5,363 nt of DNA from Candidatus Poribacteria bacterium (GCA_027625215.1 JAQBWJ010000211.1:1-5363), one strand, 5' to 3'; shown: positions 1 to 5,363, numbered from the stretch's first letter. Notes: generated from the letters alone by a model not told the origin. Numbers and translations are program-made.

Positions 1-644
1 CGGAGACGGAGCTCAAACTCGCCGGATATGAACTGCGGTTGGCGTTGCCCGACGGGTTCGCCATGGAACGCGCCGAAACGGGCGACGCATTGGGCGGGTA
101 CGTCTTTTCGCCGAAGCCCGTCGCGGTCGGCAATACGACCACGTTGAGTTCCGTGCAACTCGACCTCGCGCAGCCGCAATCGAGTGAACGCGGTAACGTG
201 CTTGCGCGGTTGTTCGTTGTCGGGTTGAAAGATGCGTCGCCGTCCGCGTTGAAGGACGCCGTGCGTTTCCGCGATATCCAACTGAGCGACGCGAACGGCG
301 ATCTCGTCGGCTTCCGACTCGGCGAACCGATTGGCTTCGCGCGTCCGACAATGGCGAACGCCTTGATGCAGAACTACCCCAACCCGTTCAACCCCGAAAC
401 GTGGATCCCGTTCCGCCTCGCCGAAGACAGCGACGTGACGATCACGATCTACGACATGCAGGGGAAAACGGTGCGGAGTCTGGAACTGGGTCGAATGGGC
501 GCGGGAGATTACTCGTCCACGTCGAAGGCGGCGCATTGGGATGGTCGCAATGTGTTGGGCGAACGGGTCGCCAGCGGCGTCTACATCTATCGGTTGATCG
601 CGGGCTCGCATATGGAAATGCGGCGGCTGGTCGTGTTGAAGTAG
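1..644 (+). CDS. Secreted protein, 3' part: cohesin-like domain plus T9SS/FlgD-like C-terminal module
   Basis: The gene is cut by the left edge. The frame is open from base 3 to a TAG at 642-644, giving 213 visible residues. Residues 1 to about 115 (ELKLAGYELRLALPDGF…, then …VLARLFVVGL… and …FRDIQLSDANGDLVGF) have the alternating strand pattern of a cohesin-type beta-sandwich, so the upstream part is probably the start of that domain. Residues 121-213 form the C-terminal module: QNYPNPFNPETWIPF, a strand-rich FlgD-like Ig segment (VTITIYDMQGKTVRSLELG), WDGRN at 179-183, VASGVYIYRL at 189-198 and a basic end, RRLVVLK. In Bacteroidetes and relatives such ends are type IX sorting signals cleaved on export. 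Whether this organism has that machinery cannot be seen here. This version of the motif is, from memory, typical of Poribacteria. The in-frame TTG at 39 lies inside the domain and is not a credible start. It converges on the kinase-like gene. The cohesin call is less certain than the C-terminal one. Confidence 0.88.
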   Translation, partial: ETELKLAGYELRLALPDGFAMERAETGDALGGYVFSPKPVAVGNTTTLSSVQLDLAQPQSSERGNVLARLFVVGLKDASPSALKDAVRFRDIQLSDANGDLVGFRLGEPIGFARPTMANALMQNYPNPFNPETWIPFRLAEDSDVTITIYDMQGKTVRSLELGRMGAGDYSSTSKAAHWDGRNVLGERVASGVYIYRLIAGSHMEMRRLVVLK

Positions 645-685
645 TCGCGGGGGGCGAGAGTGAATCCGAATCAATCTTCAAATCG

Positions 686-741
686 GGGCGCGTCGGGGGG
701 AACGGTCGGAACGGATCACCCCGACGCGCCCGTTTCGTTTT
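686..741 (+). terminator. Probable bidirectional Rho-independent terminator in the convergent gap
   Basis: A perfect 13-bp inverted repeat pairs GGGCGCGTCGGGG (686-698) with CCCCGACGCGCCC (719-731) across a 20-base loop. On the plus strand the right arm is followed by TTTCGTTTT (733-741), an interrupted U-tract that fits termination after the cohesin-like gene. On the minus strand the hairpin is followed by a weaker mixed T stretch (CGATTTGAAGATTGATTC), so it could also end the propeller-kinase transcript. The right arm lies inside the last codons of the kinase-like gene, whose stop at 716-718 falls in the loop. Confidence 0.7.
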
Positions 742-1327
742 GGATCGCGTCGCGCGAAAAGCGTTGCTCGACAAGGGCGACGATCTCGTCGGCGGACTGT
801 TCCGGCGTTTTGCAGCGCGTGTAGATCGTGTGGGTGGCGAGTCGTCCGTTCGACGGGTGTTTCACGAAATGTTCGTGGAAATCAAAATCGCCGTCTTTCA
901 CTTCTCCCCTTCTCTCATTGAGAAGGCGGACGGATTCGTCCAAATCCGGCGCGGGGAGGATCAGGATGACGAAGGCGTACGCCGCCAACGCGCGTTGCGC
1001 CCGCTCGAACAGCGCGTCGTCCTCGTAGACGGAGTGCCCGCCGCCGAAGTCGATGACGCAGTTGCGGTGGTCTTGCAGGATGCGCTCGACGGCGTGGATT
1101 TCAAACGCCTTCCAGTACCGATAGAGGTGAAGAAACCCCTTCTTGCCGAGTTCGTCCGCCTGTTCCTTGTCATATCCGATCTCCGCGTAGTAACGGAACC
1201 GCGTCTCGTCCAGCCCGACGCGCGGCACGCCGAGTCGCTCGGAGACAAGTCCGCCGAGCGTGCTCTTCCCCGTGCCGATGGGCCCGATCAGCAGAACGGT
1301 GTCGAAGATCGTCGCCTCGTTCGTCAT
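716..1327 (-). CDS. Shikimate-kinase-like P-loop NTPase
   Basis: A 203-residue cytoplasmic protein with no signal peptide. A Walker A loop, GPIGTGKST, is at residues 15-23, directly after the first hydrophobic strand (TVLLI). D40 in RVGLDETRFRYY sits where shikimate kinases carry a substrate-binding Asp. CVIDFGGGHSVYED at 90-103 combines a hydrophobic strand and the triple-Gly motif of that family. VILILPAPDLDESVRLLNERR at 120-140 resembles the strand and LID helix. The tail HEHFVKHPSN…TIYTRCKTPEQSADEIVALV matches, as I recall it, a group annotated as shikimate kinase. Classical AroK proteins are about 165-180 residues, so this one is somewhat long and its substrate may differ; no other aromatic-pathway gene is nearby. 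The ATG start is supported by an AAGAAAGG site 9 bases upstream. It lies 24 bases downstream of the propeller gene on the same strand, implying co-transcription. The P-loop kinase fold is sure; the substrate is not. Confidence 0.85.
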   Translation of the reverse strand: MTNEATIFDTVLLIGPIGTGKSTLGGLVSERLGVPRVGLDETRFRYYAEIGYDKEQADELGKKGFLHLYRYWKAFEIHAVERILQDHRNCVIDFGGGHSVYEDDALFERAQRALAAYAFVILILPAPDLDESVRLLNERRGEVKDGDFDFHEHFVKHPSNGRLATHTIYTRCKTPEQSADEIVALVEQRFSRDAIQNETGASG

Positions 1328-1336
1328 CGAACGAAA

Positions 1337-1344
1337 CCTTTCTT
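1337..1344 (-). promoter_or_regulatory. Ribosome binding site of the kinase-like gene
   Basis: AAGAAAGG on the minus strand ends 9 bases before the ATG at 1325-1327, within the 24-base spacer after the propeller gene. It supports that start and independent translation of the second cistron. Confidence 0.55.
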
Positions 1345-1351
1345 CGTCGAA

Positions 1352-2542
1352 TCAACGCGGGTTCAACCACGCTTCGACGGCGCCCTTCGTCGGCGAATTG
1401 GTGTTCCAGTTGCAACCGAAAATGTCGAAGGAGCCCGTGTTGCCGATGTCGATGAGCGTGATGTTGTGCGAGCCGCTCGTGGCGACGACCTGCTTCTCCC
1501 ACGATTTTCCGTTGCCGCCGTTGAAGTAGATCGTCACGTCGTTCGGAGGCGTCGCCTGGTGCATCTTGGCGATGACGATATCCAACTGTCCATCGTTGTC
1601 CATGTCGGCGATGCCGGAGGCGTGCGCGTGGTCGTACTGCGCCTCTAGGACGTGTTCCTTCCATTCGGGTTGAGTCGGATCGGCGGGCGCTTCGTACCAC
1701 GCGACAAGCCCCTTTCCTTCGGCGGGGGTCATCAGGATGTCGAGCCTGCCGTTGCCCGTCAAATCGCCTGCGGAAACGGTCACGTCGCCGTTCGTCCAGT
1801 GAGAATCGAAGTAATCGGCGGGTACGAACAGATGTTCTTTCCACTCGCCGTTCAGCACATCGCCCGGATTTTCATACCAACGTCCGCCGATGATCACATC
1901 GGGTCGCCCGTCGCCGTTCACATCCGCGACGATCAGCCCCTCGCCGTGCGGACATGGAAACTCGCGGTGTCGCCAAGAGGTCGGCGAGTCCTGCTTCCAG
2001 ATGTGCACCGCGTTGCCCATCGCCTTTCCAAAACCGGATTGATGGCGTGTCACGAGATCGAGCGCGCCGTCGCCGTCCAGATCAACCACTTCGACATCGT
2101 GCATGCGCGCGCCGATGGGGCTCACGTTGATCGGTTCCCAAAGCCCGGTCACGTCGCCGCCGGAGCCGAGCGGGTTGCGGTAGATCATCAGCCCGTCGTC
2201 GCTTGGGACGATCACGTCGTTGTAGCCGTCTCCGGTCATGTCGCCGACCGCCATGTCGGTCGTGAAGTTGCCGTCGGCGATCTTGTGCTTCGTCCATTCG
2301 GGATAGCGATACCACCAGACGCCGCCGTTCGCCGCGCTTGCGACGAGTCCGTCCGGGTTGCCGTCTCCGGTGAGATCGCCCGCGACTTTGCAGTGCGGAT
2401 TTTTGGCGGTGTCGTTGTCGATGATGATGTGCTTGAAGGCGGGTCGTTCCGTAGACATGACGGGTATCTCCTCATTCGGCGCGGCTTGGACGCGCGCGAC
2501 GGCGCAACCGACCGCGAGTGCGACGATGATTGTCGTCCTCAT
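1352..2542 (-). CDS. Exported FG-GAP/VCBS repeat seven-bladed beta-propeller protein
   Basis: From the ATG at 2542 the product has 396 residues. It opens with a plausible Sec signal peptide: MR, a hydrophobic core (IIVALAVGCAVA) and cleavage near VQA|AP after residue 20. A lipoprotein reading at Cys13 is possible but the leader would be very short. The rest is seven repeats, each with a calcium-loop-like motif: DLTGDGNPD, DMTGDGYND, DLDGDGALD, DVNGDGRPD, DLTGNGRLD, DMDNDGQLD and the degenerate DIGNTGSFD, at residues 56, 101, 154, 207, 260, 313 and 365. The roughly 53-residue period is one propeller blade. Several repeats also carry an aromatic-basic strand such as EWKEHLF or EWKEHVL. FG-GAP/VCBS propellers usually bind ligands or proteins outside the cytoplasm; no catalytic domain is visible. 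Start choice is uncertain: a TTG at 2557 adds five residues without a ribosome site, and an internal ATG at 2458 has a much better ribosome site but would remove the signal peptide. It is the first gene of the operon with the kinase-like gene. Confidence 0.88.
   Translation of the reverse strand: MRTTIIVALAVGCAVARVQAAPNEEIPVMSTERPAFKHIIIDNDTAKNPHCKVAGDLTGDGNPDGLVASAANGGVWWYRYPEWTKHKIADGNFTTDMAVGDMTGDGYNDVIVPSDDGLMIYRNPLGSGGDVTGLWEPINVSPIGARMHDVEVVDLDGDGALDLVTRHQSGFGKAMGNAVHIWKQDSPTSWRHREFPCPHGEGLIVADVNGDGRPDVIIGGRWYENPGDVLNGEWKEHLFVPADYFDSHWTNGDVTVSAGDLTGNGRLDILMTPAEGKGLVAWYEAPADPTQPEWKEHVLEAQYDHAHASGIADMDNDGQLDIVIAKMHQATPPNDVTIYFNGGNGKSWEKQVVATSGSHNITLIDIGNTGSFDIFGCNWNTNSPTKGAVEAWLNPR
1424..2377 (-). 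repeat. Seven FG-GAP/VCBS blade repeats within the propeller gene
   Basis: The span runs from the first to the last DxxxDGxxD-type motif. Spacings between successive motifs are 45, 53, 53, 53, 53 and 52 residues. The repeats are diverged in sequence, so they are old protein-level duplications, not recent DNA copies. The last motif (DIGNTGSFD) has lost the central Asp that would ligate calcium. Confidence 0.85.
2468..2473 (-). promoter_or_regulatory. Internal Shine-Dalgarno before an alternative start of the propeller gene
   Basis: GAGGAG on the minus strand lies 9 bases upstream of an in-frame ATG at 2456-2458 (protein MSTERPAFKH…). It is stronger than anything before the signal-peptide start at 2542, where a purine run (AGGGGA) abuts the ATG with almost no spacing. 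The hexamer also encodes the Glu-Glu just after the predicted cleavage site, so it may be coincidental. Confidence 0.4.
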
Positions 2543-2677
2543 TCCCCTGTATCTCAATTAATTCGGCAATTCGATGAAATCGCTGACCGCCAGATTAGTC
2601 GAGCATGGTCGTTGAACGCAATTGTGAGAAAGACGAGGGAAATGCCGCGTTCCAGATGTACGGATGAGGAGGAAGTA
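2543..2677. other. Divergent intergenic region, likely containing promoters
   Basis: This stretch separates the leftward propeller-kinase operon from the rightward small ORF. It is visibly more AT-rich than the flanking genes, especially at 2550-2580, where AATTAATT (2556-2563) and two direct copies of AATTCG (2560-2565 and 2568-2573) occur. Promoters for both directions are expected here from gene layout, but I could not identify a convincing -35/-10 pair on either strand. If the small ORF is not real, the gene-free stretch runs to 2928, about 386 bases. Confidence 0.4.
2667..2672 (+). promoter_or_regulatory. Consensus Shine-Dalgarno for the 54-residue small ORF
   Basis: AGGAGG lies 5 bases before the ATG at 2678-2680. 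It is the best ribosome-binding sequence in the window and the main reason to take the short ORF seriously. Confidence 0.55.
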
Positions 2678-2842
2678 ATGACGCTCACTGTTGAACCTTC
2701 GACCACATGTACCGTTAACAGAGTCAGTTCCGTCATCATTAAGGATGGGAAAGTGGAAACGCCGCACCCCCGTCTCCGTATTCCTGATGAAATCGAACTT
2801 GTCGCGCGAAAAGCCTTTCTCGCGTTTTCGGAGTGGACGTGA
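2678..2842 (+). CDS. Candidate small protein of 54 residues, unknown function
   Basis: The ORF starts at an ATG behind a consensus AGGAGG and ends at TGA 2840-2842. I do not recognise the product. The first 20 residues are Thr/Ser/Val-rich with one Cys (TVEPSTTCTVNRV). Then comes VIIKDGKVE, which looks like a beta hairpin, a proline-rich turn, and a charged helix-like end, IPDEIELVARKAFLAFSEWT. There is no signal peptide or membrane segment. By my count, 29 of 54 codons end in G or C, so it lacks the strong third-position GC bias of the neighbouring genes. It may therefore be a young or transferred gene, or not coding at all. The frame is also open far upstream, but that part is only the antisense of the propeller gene. 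It lies 86 bases before the LamG gene on the same strand and might share its transcript. An overlapping frame from a TTG at 2691 lacks a ribosome site. Confidence 0.42.
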   Translation: MTLTVEPSTTCTVNRVSSVIIKDGKVETPHPRLRIPDEIELVARKAFLAFSEWT

Positions 2843-2852
2843 TAAAGTAGCG

Positions 2853-2869
2853 TCGGCAGTTTTTGCCGA
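2853..2869 (+). other. Short hairpin between the small ORF and the LamG gene
   Basis: TCGGCA (2853-2858) pairs perfectly with TGCCGA (2864-2869) around a GTTTT loop, with about two weaker pairs at the base. It starts 10 bases after the small ORF stop. There is no T-run after the stem on either strand, so it is not a standard intrinsic terminator. It could be a weak attenuator or an RNA-end stabiliser, or chance. Confidence 0.3.
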
Positions 2870-2919
2870 TGACGATGAATCCGGGAAAAGGTTTGTCAAA
2901 TAAGGTGTCCATTGACGCT

Positions 2920-2923
2920 GGAG
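2920..2923 (+). promoter_or_regulatory. Ribosome binding site of the LamG gene
   Basis: GGAG lies 5 bases before the ATG at 2929-2931. It is short but well placed, and it favours this start over in-frame upstream codons at 2905 (GTG) and 2875 (ATG), which would put extra residues before the signal peptide. Confidence 0.5.
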
Positions 2924-2928
2924 TCGTC

Positions 2929-5363
2929 ATGAAATCGTCGCGTTGTCGGGTCGTTTTTATACTGCCGTTGCTGCTGTTTTTTGTCGTATCGTCCGCCGCA
3001 TTCGCCGCCAACCAAGTGCTTCAGATGGCGGACTCATCCGGCGATCATGTTGTTGTGCCCGACAATAACGCGCTTGACCTGACCGGAGACTTCACCATCG
3101 AGTTTTGGGTGAACTCCGATATCGACGGCACCGCGTACTCGCCGAGTTACACGCGCATCCTCGAAAAGTCCAACTCGACCACTCCGACCAACCCGAACTA
3201 CGGGCTCGGATTCGATTACAACACGGGCGGCGTTTTCTTCCATATTCGCAACGGCGGGACGCTGAACGAAGTCGTCACGTCCGGCTTGGCGGTCACGGCG
3301 GGAGAGTGGTATCACATCGCCGCTGTCCACGACACGGGCGGCAGCGAACTCCGCATCTATGTCAACGGCGCGTACAACAACACCGTTGCCACCACGATCT
3401 CGCCCGTTACGACAAGCGACCCGCTCTACATCGGCGGCGACGGCACAACCTCGTTCACAGGGCGGCTGGACGAAGTCCGCATCTGGAACGATCAACGTTC
3501 AGACATCGAGATCAAGTCGAACATGCTGCGGAGCCTCCTCAGTCCGGGCAGCGAGGGGAATCTCGTCGGGTATTGGAACTTCAACGACGACGTTTCCACC
3601 ACCGCCGTCGATGACTCTCCCACCGCCAACAACGGCACGCGCGAGGGCGACGCGACGTTCAACTCGACCGCCGCCGACCAGTCCATCGCGCTGACGGCGA
3701 ACACGAACAACAGCCTTGCCACCGGGTGGAACGAAAACGAAGCGACGCCCATCTTGGTCGCATCCGGCTCCGATGACACCAGCTGGGCAGTCATTCCTCC
3801 GGCGAGTTCCGGTCTTGGGGTACGGTACGCCGTCGCCGGAGCGCTCAACGGCAGTTGGGCTCCGGCGCATATCAGCGCTCAATTCATCGGGCTTGCGAAC
3901 GGATACAGCGGACTGTCGTCCGACCCGCCATCCGGAGATTACCGCTTCGTTGCAAACATCACGACGACCAGCGGCGGTGACATACGCGGCTTTTGGACAT
4001 CGGACGACAACGTGTCCGGCACCAGCCCCAACCAGTTCACCGTCAACGGCACCGCCGTTTCAGGAATGACTTCGACGGGAGGATCGGCGGCGGTTTCCGC
4101 GATTCCTTCCGGTACGGGATCGTCGCAGTTCACCGCTGCGGACACCTACTACGTCGAGGTGACGGTCAACAACTCATCGCAATCCAGCGTCGGCTTGTTC
4201 ATCGACGCGGAGGTGAACGGCAACGCGAATCCGGGGGCGGGCAACAACGCGCTTGTGTTGGGAGGCGAACCCGACTATGCCGGGATCACGGGTGTCGCTG
4301 CCGGTTTCGGGCTGACCACCACCTTCACCGTTGAAGCGTGGATCAAGCCGAACACGATTCCGACGGGTCTTAACGGGGGCTCGGTCGGCGAATGGAACCA
4401 TGTCGCGTGGGTGCACGACGACAACGAAACGACGTTGTACAACCGATTGTACCTCAACGGCAATCTGGTTTGGACGGATTCGGGCGGACCCTCGACGATC
4501 TCGGACGAATCCGGCAACGACATGTTCATGCTCGGCGCGCCGCACTATTTCACGGCGGAGAACTGGTTCCCCGGCGAAATGGACAACGTGCGCATCTGGA
4601 ACGTTGCGCGCACCGCTTCAGAGGTGCAAGCGAACCGATACAGTACGCTGACGGGGAACGAAACGAACCTTGTGGCGCTGTGGACGTTCGACGCGGGTGC
4701 GGGGGAAGACAGCACCGCAAACAACCTCGACTTGACGCTTGCGAACGGGGCGTACGTCGCCGCGAGCGACCTCAACCTCGAACTCGGCAACAAGCAACGC
4801 GCCGCGAACTTTCTCGGCGGCGACGACTACATCGAGATGCCGGACGCCGCCGCCTACGACTTTACAACCAACGCCGATTTCACCGTCTCCGTCTGGATCA
4901 AGCCGGACGCGACGCAGGGCAACGGCACCGACGAAGCCTCGATTATCGACAAATACAACGGCACATCCTCCTATCCGTACACAATTCGAATCAATACGGA
5001 GACTCACGGGAGCCCCGGTCTCGTGGTCGCCGCGCAATACGACGGCACGACCGGCTCGATCGCAACGTCGAGCACCGTCGTCACGGACGGTTATTGGCAC
5101 CACGTCGCGTTTGTGAAGAACGGGTCGGACCTCAACCTGTACATCGACGGCATTCTGGAAAGCACCGTAACCGACAACTCGTCGGGGACGACCGAGAACA
5201 CCCTACCCCTGCGCTTCGGTCTGCTGAACAACGGCGCCGGCGACTACAAGGGCGGTCTGGACGAAGTCCGTATCTGGAACGTCGCAAAGACGCAGTCCCA
5301 AATCCTCACCGACATGAACTCGCTGCTCACAGGTTCCGAAACGAACCTCGTCGGCTACTGGAG
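2929..5363 (+). CDS. Large exported protein with three LamG (concanavalin A-like) domains, 5' part
   Basis: The frame is open from ATG 2929 to the right edge: 811 codons plus two bases, with no stop, so the C-terminus is missing. Residues 1-26 are a clear Sec signal peptide: MKSSRCR, a hydrophobic core (VVFILPLLLFFVVSSAA) and cleavage at AFA|ANQ. LamG 1 spans about 28-222 (FTIEFWVN…GEWYHIAAVHD…LRIYVNG…GRLDEVRIWN…NLVGYWNFND). LamG 2 spans about 441-590 (FTVEAWIKP…GEWNHVAWVHD…YLNG…MDNVRIWNVARTASEVQ…LVALWTFDAG). LamG 3 starts near 625 (YIEMPDAAAYDF…FTVSVWIKP…GYWHHVAFVK…LYIDG…LDEVRIWNVAKTQSQI…NLVGYW) and reaches the edge. Residues 250-440 form a Ser/Thr/Gly/Asn-rich, strand-like region I cannot assign. 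LamG folds bind glycans or proteins and are common in adhesins and polysaccharide-degrading proteins; no catalytic domain is visible so far. A C-terminal sorting module or enzyme domain could lie beyond the edge. Confidence 0.93.
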   Translation, partial: MKSSRCRVVFILPLLLFFVVSSAAFAANQVLQMADSSGDHVVVPDNNALDLTGDFTIEFWVNSDIDGTAYSPSYTRILEKSNSTTPTNPNYGLGFDYNTGGVFFHIRNGGTLNEVVTSGLAVTAGEWYHIAAVHDTGGSELRIYVNGAYNNTVATTISPVTTSDPLYIGGDGTTSFTGRLDEVRIWNDQRSDIEIKSNMLRSLLSPGSEGNLVGYWNFNDDVSTTAVDDSPTANNGTREGDATFNSTAADQSIALTANTNNSLATGWNENEATPILVASGSDDTSWAVIPPASSGLGVRYAVAGALNGSWAPAHISAQFIGLANGYSGLSSDPPSGDYRFVANITTTSGGDIRGFWTSDDNVSGTSPNQFTVNGTAVSGMTSTGGSAAVSAIPSGTGSSQFTAADTYYVEVTVNNSSQSSVGLFIDAEVNGNANPGAGNNALVLGGEPDYAGITGVAAGFGLTTTFTVEAWIKPNTIPTGLNGGSVGEWNHVAWVHDDNETTLYNRLYLNGNLVWTDSGGPSTISDESGNDMFMLGAPHYFTAENWFPGEMDNVRIWNVARTASEVQANRYSTLTGNETNLVALWTFDAGAGEDSTANNLDLTLANGAYVAASDLNLELGNKQRAANFLGGDDYIEMPDAAAYDFTTNADFTVSVWIKPDATQGNGTDEASIIDKYNGTSSYPYTIRINTETHGSPGLVVAAQYDGTTGSIATSSTVVTDGYWHHVAFVKNGSDLNLYIDGILESTVTDNSSGTTENTLPLRFGLLNNGAGDYKGGLDEVRIWNVAKTQSQILTDMNSLLTGSETNLVGYW
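3010..5363 (+). repeat. Three LamG domain units, about 3010-3594, 4249-4698 and 4801-edge
   Basis: The three units share an ordered set of signatures: F-T-[IV]-x-[FAV]-W, G-[EY]-W-[YNH]-H-[IV]-A, a Y-[VLI]-[ND]-G strand, [LM]-D-[EN]-V-R-I-W-N and N-L-V-[GA]-[YL]-W. Units 1 and 3 are closest at DNA level around the signature: 3466-3489 and 5257-5280 differ by one base in 24. Unit 2 is about 50 residues shorter, and units 2 and 3 are separated by only about 35 residues. Confidence 0.85.

Noticed and set aside
908..926. CCTTCTC/GAGAAGG hairpin within the kinase-like gene, considered as an inserted repeat or terminator
   Set aside because: It encodes the LNERRGE segment of the LID-like region, keeps the frame, has no T-run after it, and no second copy is in the window.
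401..1648. Long rightward ORF of 415 codons
   Set aside because: It overlaps the cohesin-like gene in another frame and runs antisense through the kinase-like gene and part of the propeller gene. Its translation is Arg/Val-rich with no domain, as expected for an antisense shadow in GC-rich DNA.
1170..1844. Leftward ORF of 224 codons
   Set aside because: It spans the junction of the kinase-like and propeller genes in another frame, and the product is extremely Arg-rich with no motif.
1652..2677. Rightward open frame of over 340 codons upstream of the small ORF
   Set aside because: It is antisense to the propeller gene, and its composition (Val/Arg/His/Asp-rich) mirrors that gene's codons. 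Only the portion from 2678, with its own ribosome site, was kept.
749..2814. Shared 14-mer GTCGCGCGAAAAGC at 749-762 and 2801-2814, considered as an attachment-site pair
   Set aside because: It is short and made of common GC-rich words, has no integrase or tRNA nearby, and the flanks do not match.
2558..2899. Leftward ORF of 113 codons in the intergenic region
   Set aside because: It has no clear ribosome site or recognisable motif and overlaps the small ORF and LamG leader region. The rightward small ORF has better initiation signals.
3034..5103. Several leftward ORFs of 68-161 codons opposite the LamG gene
   Set aside because: They are antisense shadows; the plus-strand frame has a signal peptide and three domains continuously through the region.
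1..5363. CRISPR arrays, tRNA, rRNA and mobile elements
   Set aside because: No regularly spaced short repeats, no cloverleaf-like stretch, no rRNA-like sequence and no transposase or integrase motif were seen on either strand.

Overview
The window is GC-rich, densely coding bacterial DNA. The best taxonomic clue is the C-terminus of the first gene (…QNYPNPFNPETWIPF…WDGRN…VASGVYIYRL…RRLVVLK). From memory of the family, this form of the type IX/FlgD-like C-terminal module recurs in many secreted proteins of Candidatus Poribacteria. A neighbourhood of FG-GAP/VCBS propellers and multi-LamG proteins fits that lineage. The assignment is an inference from motifs; no 16S or other marker gene lies in the window.

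Layout. (1) Positions 1-644 (+) hold the 3' part of an exported protein: a cohesin-like beta-sandwich followed by a T9SS/FlgD-like C-terminal module. (2) Positions 645-715 form a short convergent gap. A 13-bp perfect hairpin (686-698 with 719-731) sits there and probably stops transcription from both sides. (3) Positions 716-2542 (-) hold a probable two-gene operon. The upstream gene encodes a seven-motif FG-GAP/VCBS beta-propeller with a likely signal peptide. Twenty-four bases after its stop lies a shikimate-kinase-like P-loop protein. (4) Positions 2543-2928 separate this operon from the next rightward gene. This more AT-rich stretch carries one candidate 54-residue small ORF (2678-2842, +) with a consensus Shine-Dalgarno. 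(5) Positions 2929-5363 (+) hold the 5' part of a large exported protein with three LamG (concanavalin A-like) domains. It runs off the right edge without a stop.

How the genes relate. Two and probably three of the products are exported and built from binding or adhesion modules (cohesin-like, beta-propeller, LamG). This suggests a cell-surface or extracellular repertoire for binding glycans or proteins. No catalytic hydrolase domain is visible in any of them. The kinase-like protein is the only obvious cytoplasmic enzyme, and its link with the propeller is positional only. I see no rRNA, tRNA, CRISPR array, insertion sequence or phage gene. I do not find a clearly new system. The most useful open points are the propeller gene's two competing starts, the small ORF, the shortened middle LamG domain, and the unassigned 190-residue region between LamG domains 1 and 2.
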